From NCBI RefSeq assembly GCF_005893125.1, contig NZ_VCJS01000032.1, positions 1 to 64,000 on the forward strand: a stretch of DNA of 64,000 nucleotides, written 5' to 3'. Shown in pieces: positions 1 through 7,661 of the stretch (position 1 is its first letter; every line of letters begins with the position of its first letter). Origin of the DNA: Nonomuraea basaltis. GTDB lineage: Bacteria > Actinomycetota > Actinomycetes > Streptosporangiales > Streptosporangiaceae. The position numbers were made by a program, and so were the translations under genes. The notes under the pieces are model-generated. The model worked only from the letters and a program-made list of their open reading frames with translations. It did not search any database and had not been told where the DNA came from.

Positions 1-23
1 AGAGGTGTATAAGAGCCAGGAGC

Positions 24-833
24 ATGCCCGCCCGTCCCCCGGAAAGTGGAGGGCTGCTAACTTGTGCGACCGTGCCCGACTATCTCCATGAGCTCTTCTC
101 CCTTCACGGCCGCCGCGCCCTCGTGACCGGCGGCAGCTCCGGCATCGGGCACGCCATCGCCGAGGCGATCGGCCGGGCCGGGGCCGAGATCGTGCTGGTC
201 GCCCGCAGGCCCGGCGAGCTCGACCAGGCCGTCGCCCGGCTGCGCGAGCACGGCGTCACCGCGAGCCGGATCAGCGCCGACCTCGGCGACCGCGACGACG
301 TCCAGAGGGTCTGCGCCGCGGCCGGCGAGATCGACATCCTGGTCAACAACGCCGGCAACAACATCCGCAAGCCCATGGCCGAGCTCACCGTCGACGACTA
401 CGAGCGGACCCTCGCCGTCAACCTCACCGCCCCCTACCTCCTCGGCCAGCACTTCGGCCCGAAAATGGCCGCACGCGGCTGGGGCCGCATCATCAACCTC
501 GGCTCGCAGCAGTCCGTCAGCGCCTTCGGCGACAGCGGCGCGTACGGCGCCGCCAAGGCCGCCATCGCCGGGCTGACCCGCTCCCAGGCCGAGGCGTGGT
601 CGGCCGACGGCGTGTGCGTCAACACGATCATCCCCGGGTTCGTGCTGACTCCGCTGACCGAGCCCGCCCAGGCCATCCCGGGTCGCGTCGAAGCGCTGGC
701 CGCCCGCCACATGGTCAGGCGCAACGGCGTGCCCGCGGACTTCGCGGGAGCCGCGGTGTTCCTGGCCGGTGACGCCTCCGCGTTTGTCACCGGCCAGATG
801 CTCTTCGTCGACGGCGGTTTCTTCGTGCACTGA
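24..833 (+). CDS. SDR-family NAD(P)-dependent oxidoreductase
   Basis: This is a classical short-chain dehydrogenase/reductase of 269 residues, cytosolic. It has the cofactor motif TGGSSGIG at residues 35-42, NNAG at about 108-111, and the catalytic Ser near 161 with YGAAK at 174-178. The C-terminal VTGQ...DGG pattern is typical of gluconate 5-dehydrogenase or 3-oxoacyl-ACP reductase relatives, but the substrate cannot be read from sequence. The ATG at 24 has AGGAG almost touching it, so a GTG at 72, which leaves about 15 residues before the Rossmann strand, is an alternative start. It may belong to an operon entering from the left. Confidence 0.85.
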   Translation: MPARPPESGGLLTCATVPDYLHELFSLHGRRALVTGGSSGIGHAIAEAIGRAGAEIVLVARRPGELDQAVARLREHGVTASRISADLGDRDDVQRVCAAAGEIDILVNNAGNNIRKPMAELTVDDYERTLAVNLTAPYLLGQHFGPKMAARGWGRIINLGSQQSVSAFGDSGAYGAAKAAIAGLTRSQAEAWSADGVCVNTIIPGFVLTPLTEPAQAIPGRVEALAARHMVRRNGVPADFAGAAVFLAGDASAFVTGQMLFVDGGFFVH

Positions 834-905
834 GATGCGTCAAAACCAGCGCGACCGCCTTTACATTGTAGATTACGTACGGCGGATCCGGGACTCCGTC
901 ATGGC

Positions 906-1021
906 TGCCGCTGTTCGGCCCGCTCGGCGGCGACGTCCCGCTCGGACACGTGTCGACCAAGGTGTTCGGCGCGGGTGTCGTCCAGTCCACCTACCGCGTC
1001 GAGCACACGGCCGTCATATGA
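906..1021 (+). pseudogene. Possible C-terminal gene remnant
   Basis: One frame ending in TGA at 1019-1021 reads as natural protein (LFGPLGGDVPLG, then AGVVQSTYRVEH) but has no plausible start. It is probably the 3' end of a decayed gene whose 5' part was lost next to the SDR gene. I do not recognise the family. The rest of 834-1096 shows nothing else apart from an AT-richer stretch at about 862-880. Confidence 0.3.
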
Positions 1022-1096
1022 GGTGTCTGCCCAGGTCACACGCCTTGTAGCGGCATATTCCCGGTGCAAGACTGGATTTGACGGAAGGGGGACATC

Positions 1097-1462
1097 ATGA
1101 TCGAAGTCAAGAGCATCGACAAGCCGGACGAGCGCCGCGACTTCTCGCGGGGTCACCTGGACGTGTGCAACCTGACCGGGCTGACCTTCGGCGTGGCCAC
1201 ATTCGAACCGGGCTGGCGCTGGTCCGAATCGGTCAAGCCGATCGCCGGCACGGACTCATGCGAGATCCACCACAACGGGTTCGTGCTCGCGGGGCGGCTG
1301 CGCCTCCGGATGAACGACGGCACCGAGGCCGAGGTCGGCCCCGGAGAGGTGTTCGTCTGCCCGCCGGGGCACGACGCCTGGGTGGTCGGCGACGAGCAAA
1401 CCGTCGTGTTCGACTTCGCGGGTGGCATGGCCGAGTACGCGAAGACGGCCACGAGCGGCTAG
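1097..1462 (+). CDS. Small cupin-domain protein
   Basis: A 121-residue single-domain cupin with a strong ribosome site (GAAGGGGG) seven bases before the ATG. The barrel is seen in the pattern EIHHNGFVLAGRL (cupin motif 1 region, few metal ligands) and VGPGEVFVCPPGHDAW (motif 2, G-x5-P-x-G-H). Such proteins bind small ligands or act as accessory metal proteins; function is unknown here. A hairpin terminator follows at 1478-1501, so it is probably monocistronic. Confidence 0.8.
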   Translation: MIEVKSIDKPDERRDFSRGHLDVCNLTGLTFGVATFEPGWRWSESVKPIAGTDSCEIHHNGFVLAGRLRLRMNDGTEAEVGPGEVFVCPPGHDAWVVGDEQTVVFDFAGGMAEYAKTATSG

Positions 1463-1477
1463 CCCTTTCACCACGAC

Positions 1478-1501
1478 GTGGGCCGGGATACTCCGGCCCA
1501 C
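1478..1501 (+). terminator. Hairpin terminator after cupin gene
   Basis: GTGGGCCGG and CCGGCCCAC form a perfect 9-bp stem around a 6-nt loop, 15 bases after the cupin stop. There is no strong T-run, which is common in high-GC actinobacteria. Confidence 0.6.
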
Positions 1502-1617
1502 GCCGCGAGCGCGGCGCGGCACAAGCATCTGCTCCGCAGCCCTCGACGAGGTGGAGCGGTCTGGCGGGTGAGAACGCCTTCCCAGCAGGTGACGCTCGCC
1601 TCGGTCGGGCGCGGGCT

Positions 1618-1959
1618 CTACGCGAACCCGGGGTCGGGCTGCCAGAGGCTGATCTGCGTCCCCTGGTCGTCGGTGCAGGAGCAGCCGCGCCCCGACTTGC
1701 TCTCGATCACCTCGCCGGTGCTGCCGCCCAGCTTGCGCACGTGCTCGACGGCCGCGTCGATGTCGCTCACGTGGTAGTAGAGGTTCGGCTGCGCGGAGGG
1801 CCCGCCCGCGACGAAGCCCATGGGCACGGCCGTGTTGGTGACGTGCAGGTACGTCTCGTGCTCCCGCTTGAACTCCCAGCCGAACAGCGCCCCGTAGAAG
1901 GCGGCCGCCCGGTCCAGGTCCTGGACGGAGAGGGTGTAGTAGTGGAGCTCGACAGCCAT
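1618..1959 (-). CDS. VOC (glyoxalase-like) family protein
   Basis: A 113-residue single VOC domain (beta-alpha-beta-beta-beta), seen in VELHYYTLSVQDLDRAAAFY at the N terminus and the C-terminal DDQGTQISLWQP strand. These proteins are metal-dependent isomerases or dioxygenases, or antibiotic-binding proteins; the role is not predictable. GGAGG lies seven bases before the ATG at 1959, which decides the start over an ATG six bases upstream. It diverges from the ArsR/SRPBCC pair, and the shared intergenic region carries an inverted repeat. Confidence 0.8.
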   Translation of the reverse strand: MAVELHYYTLSVQDLDRAAAFYGALFGWEFKREHETYLHVTNTAVPMGFVAGGPSAQPNLYYHVSDIDAAVEHVRKLGGSTGEVIESKSGRGCSCTDDQGTQISLWQPDPGFA

Positions 1960-1985
1960 GTACATTCCTCCGCAATAATTGCCGC

Positions 1986-2046
1986 TATCGTTAAGCATCA
2001 ACAGCCTAACGGAAGCAGGCAAATATTAACAGTAACGTTAACGATA
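1986..2046. promoter_or_regulatory. Inverted repeat between VOC and ArsR genes
   Basis: TATCGTTAA at 1986-1994 and TTAACGATA at 2038-2046 are perfect 9-bp inverted copies in the AT-rich divergent intergenic region. They are candidate ArsR half-sites; the pairing is seen and the regulator assignment is inferred. Confidence 0.45.
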
Positions 2047-2090
2047 TCGACGCCACCCTGGCGGCCCTCGCCGACCCGACCCGGCGCAAG

Positions 2091-2357
2091 GTGATCGACC
2101 TGCTGCGCGAGGGCCCTCGCCCGGCCGGCGAGCTGGCCCAGGCCGTGCAGATGAGCGCACCCGCGCTCAGCAGGCATCTGCGCGTGCTGCGGGCCGGCGG
2201 GCTCGTACGGGCCGAGGCGGGCGGCGCGGACGCCCGGCTGCGGCTCTACACGCTGCGCCAGGAGCCGTTCACCGCGCTGCAGGCGTGGCTGGACCAGGTG
2301 CAGGCGTTCTGGGCCGAGCAGCTCGGCTCGTTCAAGGACCACGTGGAACGCCGGTGA
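2091..2357 (+). CDS. ArsR-family transcriptional regulator (5' end uncertain)
   Basis: A small winged-helix repressor. The recognition helix region reads APALSRHLRVLRAGGLV, followed by a wing with ADARLRLYTL. The first canonical start is GTG at 2091, but good homologous sequence (ATLAALADPTRRKVIDLL) continues upstream in frame to a stop at 2007, with no ATG, GTG or TTG there. A rare start such as ATT at 2025 (preceded by GGAAG) or a sequence error is possible. It overlaps the following SRPBCC gene by GTGA and so is probably cotranscribed with it. This ArsR-SRPBCC(AHSA1)-VOC grouping is common in actinobacteria. Confidence 0.7.
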   Translation: MIDLLREGPRPAGELAQAVQMSAPALSRHLRVLRAGGLVRAEAGGADARLRLYTLRQEPFTALQAWLDQVQAFWAEQLGSFKDHVERR

Positions 2358-2776
2358 ACGCCGTCCAGGCCAGCGTCACCGTGCCGGTCGATCCGGCGAC
2401 CGCGTTCCGGATCTTCACCGACGAGATCGACAGCTGGTACGTCCGCGGCCCCCACAGCTGGGTCGACCCCGCCCGCGCCGTCGCCATCCGGTTCCAGGAC
2501 GGCTACCTGCGCGAGCTGTGGTCCGACGGCGGCCACGTCGACACCGGCAAGATCCTCACCTGGGAGCCGCCGCGCCGCCTCGTCTGGGCCGACCTGATCA
2601 ACGAGACCGGCCGGATGGAGATCGAGGTGGCCTTCAGCCCGGTCGAGGGCGGCACCGAGGTGCTGCTGGAGCACCGCGGCCTGGACACGCTGCCCACGGA
2701 CGTGGCCGGGCGGATCCGCCGCGGCTACTCCTGGAACATCGTGCTGCGCTGGTACGCCGACCAGTGGAAGGACTAG
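2354..2776 (+). CDS. SRPBCC / AHSA1-like domain protein
   Basis: A 140-residue START-like ligand-binding protein. It shows the N-terminal pattern VTVPVDPATAFRIFTDEIDSWY, a central ILTWEPPRRLVWADL strand typical of Activator-of-Hsp90-homologue proteins, and a long C-terminal helix. The GTG start overlaps the ArsR stop (GTGA), implying translational coupling. Its ligand is unknown. Confidence 0.75.
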   Translation: MNAVQASVTVPVDPATAFRIFTDEIDSWYVRGPHSWVDPARAVAIRFQDGYLRELWSDGGHVDTGKILTWEPPRRLVWADLINETGRMEIEVAFSPVEGGTEVLLEHRGLDTLPTDVAGRIRRGYSWNIVLRWYADQWKD

Positions 2777-2985
2777 CGCCGGCCGTACTTCTTGTGCACC
2801 GCCTGCTTGCTCACGCCGATCGCGTCGGCGATCTGCGCCCAGGCCAGCCCGGCCACGCGGGCCCGCCGCACCTGGACCGCCTCCAGACGCTCGATCTCGC
2901 GGCGCAGCGCGGTGGTGGCGTGCAGTGCCCGCAGCGGATCGTCGTCCTGCGCCTGCCGCATCAGGGTCGCCAGGTCGTTCGTCAT
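2773..2985 (-). CDS. Small helix-turn-helix protein
   Basis: A 70-residue protein with an N-terminal helix and a C-terminal helix-turn-helix (LAWAQIADAIGVSKQAVHKKYGRR). The pattern matches small actinobacterial DNA-binding proteins that often flank Clp or hydrolase genes. It ends four bases inside the convergent SRPBCC gene. Its target is unknown. Confidence 0.65.
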   Translation of the reverse strand: MTNDLATLMRQAQDDDPLRALHATTALRREIERLEAVQVRRARVAGLAWAQIADAIGVSKQAVHKKYGRR

Positions 2986-2988
2986 GCA

Positions 2989-3162
2989 CTAAAGGTAGTC
3001 CAGGAGCAGCCGGTTGATCTCCTCCGGACGTTCCAGAGCGGGCAGGTGCCCGGCCCACTCCAGCTCGACCAGCCGCCCCCGCGGCAGCTCACCGGCCAGG
3101 TGGCGGGCGCAGAGCAGCACCACGGGCTCGCCCGCGCCGCGCTCGGCGCACCAGATCGTCAC
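2989..3162 (-). pseudogene. Internally deleted alpha/beta-hydrolase
   Basis: The 57-residue frame begins like an alpha/beta hydrolase (TIWCAERGAGEPVVLL, normally followed by HG) and jumps directly to the family's C-terminal end (LVELEWAGHLPALERPEEIN with the catalytic-His region GHLP). About 180-200 residues, including the nucleophile elbow, are missing. The frame is intact across the join, so this is an in-frame internal deletion. The start overlaps the LysE stop by GTGA. Confidence 0.6.
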
Positions 3163-3779
3163 CTGGACTCCACCACCAGCCGTACGCCCAGCCCGATCAG
3201 CACCACGCCGGAGATCTGCTCCAGCCGGCGCCGCACCGCCGGACGGCCCAGCCACTCCTTGGCCTTGGCGACCGTCCAGATGAGCAGGGTGTACCAGAGC
3301 AGGTCGATCAGCACCCACACGACGGCGAGCGTCACCAGCGTCACGGGCACGTTCTGCCCGGCCGGGACGAACTGCGGCAGGAACGACATCGCGAACACCG
3401 CCGCCTTCGGGTTGGCCAGGCACGTCCCGACCCCGGCCAGGTACGATCCGCGCCGGCCCGGCGCCGTCGCCACCTCGGGAGCCGGCGCCCCCTTGCGGGC
3501 CTGCCACAGCGACTGCGCGCCCATCACGACCAGCACCACCGCCCCGGCCACCCGCATGACGTCGTAGGCCAGCTGCGAGGCCACCAGCAGCGCCGACAGC
3601 CCGAACGCGGCGGCCAGGCCCCACAGCAGGATCCCGGTCTCGTTGCCCAGGGTGGCGGCCAGGCCGCTGCCCCGGCCGGCGCGCAGGGTCTGGCGGAGGA
3701 TGATGGCGGTGCTGACCCCGGGCACCATCGCCACCAGGACGCACGCGCCCGCGAACGCAAGTAGATACATGCCCGGCAT
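3159..3779 (-). CDS. LysE/RhtB-family amino-acid exporter
   Basis: A 206-residue inner-membrane protein with about six hydrophobic segments. It has the family N-terminal pattern (PGVSTAIILRQTLRAGRGSG) and the conserved central NPKAAVFAMSFLPQF. LysE-type proteins export amino acids or homoserine lactones by proton exchange; the substrate is unknown. A start at ATG 3770 is also possible. It is followed with overlap by the decayed hydrolase. Confidence 0.85.
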   Translation of the reverse strand: MPGMYLLAFAGACVLVAMVPGVSTAIILRQTLRAGRGSGLAATLGNETGILLWGLAAAFGLSALLVASQLAYDVMRVAGAVVLVVMGAQSLWQARKGAPAPEVATAPGRRGSYLAGVGTCLANPKAAVFAMSFLPQFVPAGQNVPVTLVTLAVVWVLIDLLWYTLLIWTVAKAKEWLGRPAVRRRLEQISGVVLIGLGVRLVVESR

Positions 3780-3822
3780 CGTGGCAGAACCGCGCCGGAA
3801 TCTCGCGTGGATTATCCCCGGC

Positions 3823-4794
3823 CTACTCGTACAGTTTGCGAAGCTCGGCGACCGCCTCGCACATCAGCGCGCGCAGCTCGGGCGGGCCGAGCACCTCGAC
3901 GCCGGCCCCCATGCGCAGCAGCAGCCAGCGCGCGTACGTCATCGACTCGACCGGCACGGTGAGCGTGCGCCAGCCCTCCGGGTCGGGCGCCTCCGCCGCG
4001 GCCAGCGCGGCGTCCACGACGTCACGGCCCATCGTGTACGCCAGCAGCTCCTCCTTGCCGGGGGCGAGCTTGATGACGGCCTCGGCGGTGTACATCCGCT
4101 CGCGGAACTCCTTGGCGTACGCGCTCCAGAACGCGGCCAGCTCGAACCCGGCCGGCCGCTGGAAGTGCCCCGGCAGCGTCTCCAGCGTCAGGATGCGCGC
4201 CACCCGGTACGTGCGCGGCGACGCGTCCGGCGGGGCGGCCACCAGATACCAGGAGCCGCCCTTGAGCACCAGCCCGTACGGGTGGATCACCCGGTCGACC
4301 TCCTGGCGGCCCCACCGCCGGTAGGTCATGTGCAGCGGCCGCTGACCCCACACCGCCTCGGCCACCTCGCTCAGATGCGGCACGTCGTCGGCCGACCGGT
4401 ACCAGCTCGGCACGTCCAGCAGGAACCGCTCGCGCATCCGCGAGGCGTGCGAGCGCGGCTCGGGCGGCAGCGCGGCCAGCAGCTTCAGCTCCGCGGTGGC
4501 CGCCACCTCCCCCAGCCCCAGCTCGGCCGCCGGTCCGGGCAGCCCCGCCAGGAACAGCGACGACGCCTCCTCGGCGGTCAGCCCGTTGAGCCTGGTGCGG
4601 TAGCCGTCCAGCAGCTGGTAGCCGCCCGCGGGCCCGCGATCGGCGTACACCGGCACGCCGGCCGCCGACAGCGCCTCCACGTCGCGGTAGACCGTGCGGA
4701 CCGACACCTCCAGCTCGGCGGCCAGCTCGGGCGCGGTCATGCGACCGCGCGTCTGCAGGAGCAGGAGGAGGGAGAGGAGGCGGCTGGCGCGCAT
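3823..4794 (-). CDS. HTH/WYL-domain transcriptional regulator
   Basis: A 323-residue YafY-type regulator. It has an N-terminal DeoR-like winged helix (APELAAELEVSVRTVYRDVEAL) and a central WYL domain (VIHPYGLVLKGGSWYLVAA, with Tyr/Leu spacing), followed by a WYL C-terminal extension (WCX-like). WYL proteins sense nucleotides or DNA. The ATG at 4794 is preceded by GGGGA. It diverges from a DeoR gene only 43 bases away, so their promoters overlap. Confidence 0.85.
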   Translation of the reverse strand: MRASRLLSLLLLLQTRGRMTAPELAAELEVSVRTVYRDVEALSAAGVPVYADRGPAGGYQLLDGYRTRLNGLTAEEASSLFLAGLPGPAAELGLGEVAATAELKLLAALPPEPRSHASRMRERFLLDVPSWYRSADDVPHLSEVAEAVWGQRPLHMTYRRWGRQEVDRVIHPYGLVLKGGSWYLVAAPPDASPRTYRVARILTLETLPGHFQRPAGFELAAFWSAYAKEFRERMYTAEAVIKLAPGKEELLAYTMGRDVVDAALAAAEAPDPEGWRTLTVPVESMTYARWLLLRMGAGVEVLGPPELRALMCEAVAELRKLYE

Positions 4795-4812
4795 GTCCCC
4801 ATTGTATTGCGC

Positions 4813-4840
4813 ACATATGTCGTGTTTGTATGAACATATG
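4813..4840. promoter_or_regulatory. Repeated ACATATG operator between divergent regulators
   Basis: ACATATGT at 4813-4820 and ACATATG at 4834-4840 lie exactly 21 bp apart, two helical turns, in the 43-bp gap between the WYL and DeoR genes. They are a plausible shared operator; binding is inferred. Confidence 0.45.
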
Positions 4841-5593
4841 GAGCGTTTGCGGGCCATCATGAACGCGTTGCGGGTGCAGGACAGCGTGTCGGTCGCCGAA
4901 CTGGCCGCCGAGCACGGCGTGTCAGAGATGACGATCAGGCGTGACCTGGACGAGCTGGCCCAGCAGGGAGTGGTGCGCCGGGTCAGGGGCGGCGCGCTGT
5001 CCTTACTGCTGCGCGGCGAGGAGCCGCCGTTCGGCGTGCGCGAGCGGGAGGCGGTGGAGGCCAAGCGGCGCATCGGCGCCGAGGTGGCCGGGTTGATCGC
5101 CGACGGCGAGGCGGTGGTGCTGGACGGCGGCTCGACCGCGCTGGAGGTGGCCCGCGCCCTGGCCGACCGCCGCCTGACCGTGCTGCCGCTGGCCCTGCAG
5201 TCGGTGTCGATGCTGGCCGCGGCGCCGCGCGTGCGGCTGGTGCTGCCAGGCGGTGAGGTACGCCAAGGGGAGCTGAACTTCACGGGCCCGCTGACCGAGA
5301 GCTCCATCAAGGCGTTGCGCTTCGACACGGCGGTGATCGGCTGCTGCGGCCTGTCGGCCGAGCACGGCCTGACCGCGCACGACCTGCCGGAGGTGGCCGT
5401 CAAGCAGGCGGCCATCGCCTCGGCCCGGCGGGTGATCGTGGCCTGCGATTCCGGCAAGTTCTCGCGTACGTCATTCGGGGCGGTGTGCCCGATCTCGCGG
5501 CTGGACGTGGTGGTGACCGACTCCGGCATACCGCGAGAGGAACGCGACGCCCTGGTGGCGGCCGGCGTGGCGGTCAGGGAGGTCGCCGAATGA
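4838..5593 (+). CDS. DeoR/GlpR-family transcriptional regulator
   Basis: A 251-residue sugar-catabolism-type repressor. The N-terminal winged helix carries SVAELAAEHGVSEMTIRRDLDEL and the C-terminal DeoRC (ribose-5-phosphate-isomerase-like) domain has VLDGGSTALEVA and IGCCGLSAEHGLT. Effectors are usually phosphorylated sugars. ATG 4838 gives the standard N terminus MERLRAIM; ATG 4817 is an alternative. The MFS transporter follows within 50 bases and is probably its target. Confidence 0.88.
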   Translation: MERLRAIMNALRVQDSVSVAELAAEHGVSEMTIRRDLDELAQQGVVRRVRGGALSLLLRGEEPPFGVREREAVEAKRRIGAEVAGLIADGEAVVLDGGSTALEVARALADRRLTVLPLALQSVSMLAAAPRVRLVLPGGEVRQGELNFTGPLTESSIKALRFDTAVIGCCGLSAEHGLTAHDLPEVAVKQAAIASARRVIVACDSGKFSRTSFGAVCPISRLDVVVTDSGIPREERDALVAAGVAVREVAE

Positions 5594-5639
5594 GCCGCGG
5601 ACATGCCGCCGGCGGGTGCGCGGAAGCCGGGGTGGTCGC

Positions 5640-6782
5640 GTGAGGCGCGAACGCACGGCCGTCTACCTGCTGTTCTTCCTGGCCGGCGCGGCCATCGGCA
5701 TGTGGACCGCGCGCATCCCCGCCATCAAGGAACGCCTCGGCCTCGGCGACGGCCAGTTCAGCCTCGCCCTGCTGGCCATCGCCGCCGGCGCGGTCATCGG
5801 CATGACGGCGGTGGGCCGCCTGGTGGACCGGCACGGCAGCTACCGCGTCATGATCCCGGCGGCACTGGTGCAGGGCCTGGCGCTCGTCCCCGCCGCCCAC
5901 GCCGGGAACCTGGGCGTGCTGGCCGGGTCGCTGCTGCTGTTCGGGATCGTGCACGGGATCCTGGACGTGGCCATGAACGCCAACGCCGTCGAGGTGGAGC
6001 GGGCCTGCGGGCGGCCGATCATGTCGTCGTTCCACGCCGTCTTCAGCATCGGCGGGTTCGCCGGAGCCACGGGCGGCGGCCTGTTCGCGCACTTCGAGCT
6101 CACGCCCGCGGCCACGTTCTGGTCGGTGGGGGCGCTCATCGCGGTGCTCGCGTTCTGGGCCGCGCGGTGGGCGCTGCGCTCGGCTCCGCCTGGGAGTCCG
6201 GCCTCGGGTGGCCGGGGCAGGCGGCCCAAGGGGATCGTGTTCCTGGGCGTGCTCGCGTTCTGCTGCCTGGTGGGCGAGGGGGCGGCGGCCGACTGGAGCT
6301 CGGTCTACCTGCGCGAGGACCTGGCCGCCTCGCCGGCGTTCGCCGCCGCCGGGTACGCCGCCTTCTCCATCATGATGACGGCGGGCCGGCTGGCGGGAGA
6401 CCGGCTGGCGGCCAGGTTCGGGCCGGTGCCACTGGTGCGCTGCTGCGGGCTGCTGGCCGCCGTGGGGCTGGGGCTGGCGCTGCTCGGCGGGCATCCGGTG
6501 GCGGGCGTGGCCGGGTTCGGCTGCTTCGGGGCCGGGCTGTCGTGCATCGTGCCGCAGGTGTTCTCGGCCGCGGGGCACCGGGATCCGGCGTTCGCCGGGC
6601 GGGCGCTGGCGGGGGTGGCCTCCATCGGGTATCTGGGGTTCCTGTCGGGGCCGGTGTTCATCGGGGCGGCGGCCGAGCTGGTGGGACTGCCGCGCGCGCT
6701 GGCCATCCCGGCGCTGCTGGCCGCGTTCGTCGCCCTGGCCGCCACGGCGCTGCGCACGCGTACGGCGGAACCCGTCGGCTGA
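5640..6782 (+). CDS. MFS transporter
   Basis: About 380 residues with roughly 12 hydrophobic segments, and the MFS loop 2-3 motif seen as GRLVDRHGSYRV. It resembles the fucose/sugar or drug-efflux MFS type with an N-terminal ARIPAIKERLGL pattern. GTG 5640 gives a short hydrophilic N terminus; GTG 5616 is an alternative start. It lies immediately downstream of, and probably under, the DeoR regulator. Substrate unknown. Confidence 0.8.
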   Translation: MRRERTAVYLLFFLAGAAIGMWTARIPAIKERLGLGDGQFSLALLAIAAGAVIGMTAVGRLVDRHGSYRVMIPAALVQGLALVPAAHAGNLGVLAGSLLLFGIVHGILDVAMNANAVEVERACGRPIMSSFHAVFSIGGFAGATGGGLFAHFELTPAATFWSVGALIAVLAFWAARWALRSAPPGSPASGGRGRRPKGIVFLGVLAFCCLVGEGAAADWSSVYLREDLAASPAFAAAGYAAFSIMMTAGRLAGDRLAARFGPVPLVRCCGLLAAVGLGLALLGGHPVAGVAGFGCFGAGLSCIVPQVFSAAGHRDPAFAGRALAGVASIGYLGFLSGPVFIGAAAELVGLPRALAIPALLAAFVALAATALRTRTAEPVG

Positions 6783-6811
6783 CCCGTACGCGTGAATTCG
6801 GGCGGCGGGAC

Positions 6812-7573
6812 TCAGCCGAACTGCTGCCAGCCCAGTCGGACCACCATGGCCGCCACCACGCACAACAGCACGATCCGCACGAACGCGGCACCCCGCTTGA
6901 GCGCCATCCGGGCGCCGAGCTGGGCGCCGGCGATGTTGCACACCGCCATGCCGAGCCCCAGCGCCCAGTGCACGTGCCCCTGCGTCCCGAACACCACGAG
7001 CGCGCCGAGATTCGTCCCGACGTTGATGATCTTCGCGGAGGCGGAGGCCGAGACGAAGTCCAGCCCGAGGATGGTGGTGAAGGCGATGATCAGGAACGTT
7101 CCCGTGCCCGGCCCCATGATCCCGTCATAGAACGCGATCCCCACCCCGCCCACCACCACCGCGGCCAGCACCCTGGCGTTGGTACGCAAGTGAGGCTCCG
7201 GCACGGCCCCCATCGACGGCCGCAACGTCACGAACGCGGCCACCCCTAACAGCACCACCATCACGGCGGGCCGCAGCGCCTCGGCCGAGATCGCCGCCGC
7301 GGCCCACGCCCCCAGGCCCGCGCTCAGCACGGCCAGCCCGGCGCCGGGCAGCGCCACCTGACGGTCGACCTTGGTGGAGCGCGCGTACGCCACGGCCGCC
7401 GAGGCGGTGCCGAACACCGACGACAGCTTCGTGGTGGCCATCGCCTCGACGGTCGGCATCCCGGTCATCATGATGGCGGGGAGCTGCAGCAACCCGCCGC
7501 CGCCCACGACGGCATCGATCCACCCGGCGCCCGCCGCTGCGACCAGCAACACCAGGACCTGCTCCAGCGGCAC
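6812..7573 (-). CDS. TauE/SafE-family sulfite/organoanion permease
   Basis: A 253-residue membrane protein with about eight hydrophobic segments. The N-terminal GWIDAVVGGGGLLQLPA motif and the central FYDGIMGPGTGTFLI repeat are diagnostic of TauE/SafE (DUF81). These proteins move sulfite, sulfonates or other organoanions. The GTG at 7573 has GGGGGAG upstream. Confidence 0.88.
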   Translation of the reverse strand: MPLEQVLVLLVAAAGAGWIDAVVGGGGLLQLPAIMMTGMPTVEAMATTKLSSVFGTASAAVAYARSTKVDRQVALPGAGLAVLSAGLGAWAAAAISAEALRPAVMVVLLGVAAFVTLRPSMGAVPEPHLRTNARVLAAVVVGGVGIAFYDGIMGPGTGTFLIIAFTTILGLDFVSASASAKIINVGTNLGALVVFGTQGHVHWALGLGMAVCNIAGAQLGARMALKRGAAFVRIVLLCVVAAMVVRLGWQQFG

Positions 7574-7661
7574 GCCACTCCCCCGTTTCCCCCAAGAAAC
7601 CCCACGAGTGTACAAGCGGCGCATTCGCTTGGTTTCGGCCCCCGCCCGGCGGACCCGCTGA

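Noticed and set aside
3643..4833. A long plus-strand open frame across LysE/WYL
   Set aside because: It opposes two well-supported genes and has composition of a shadow frame.
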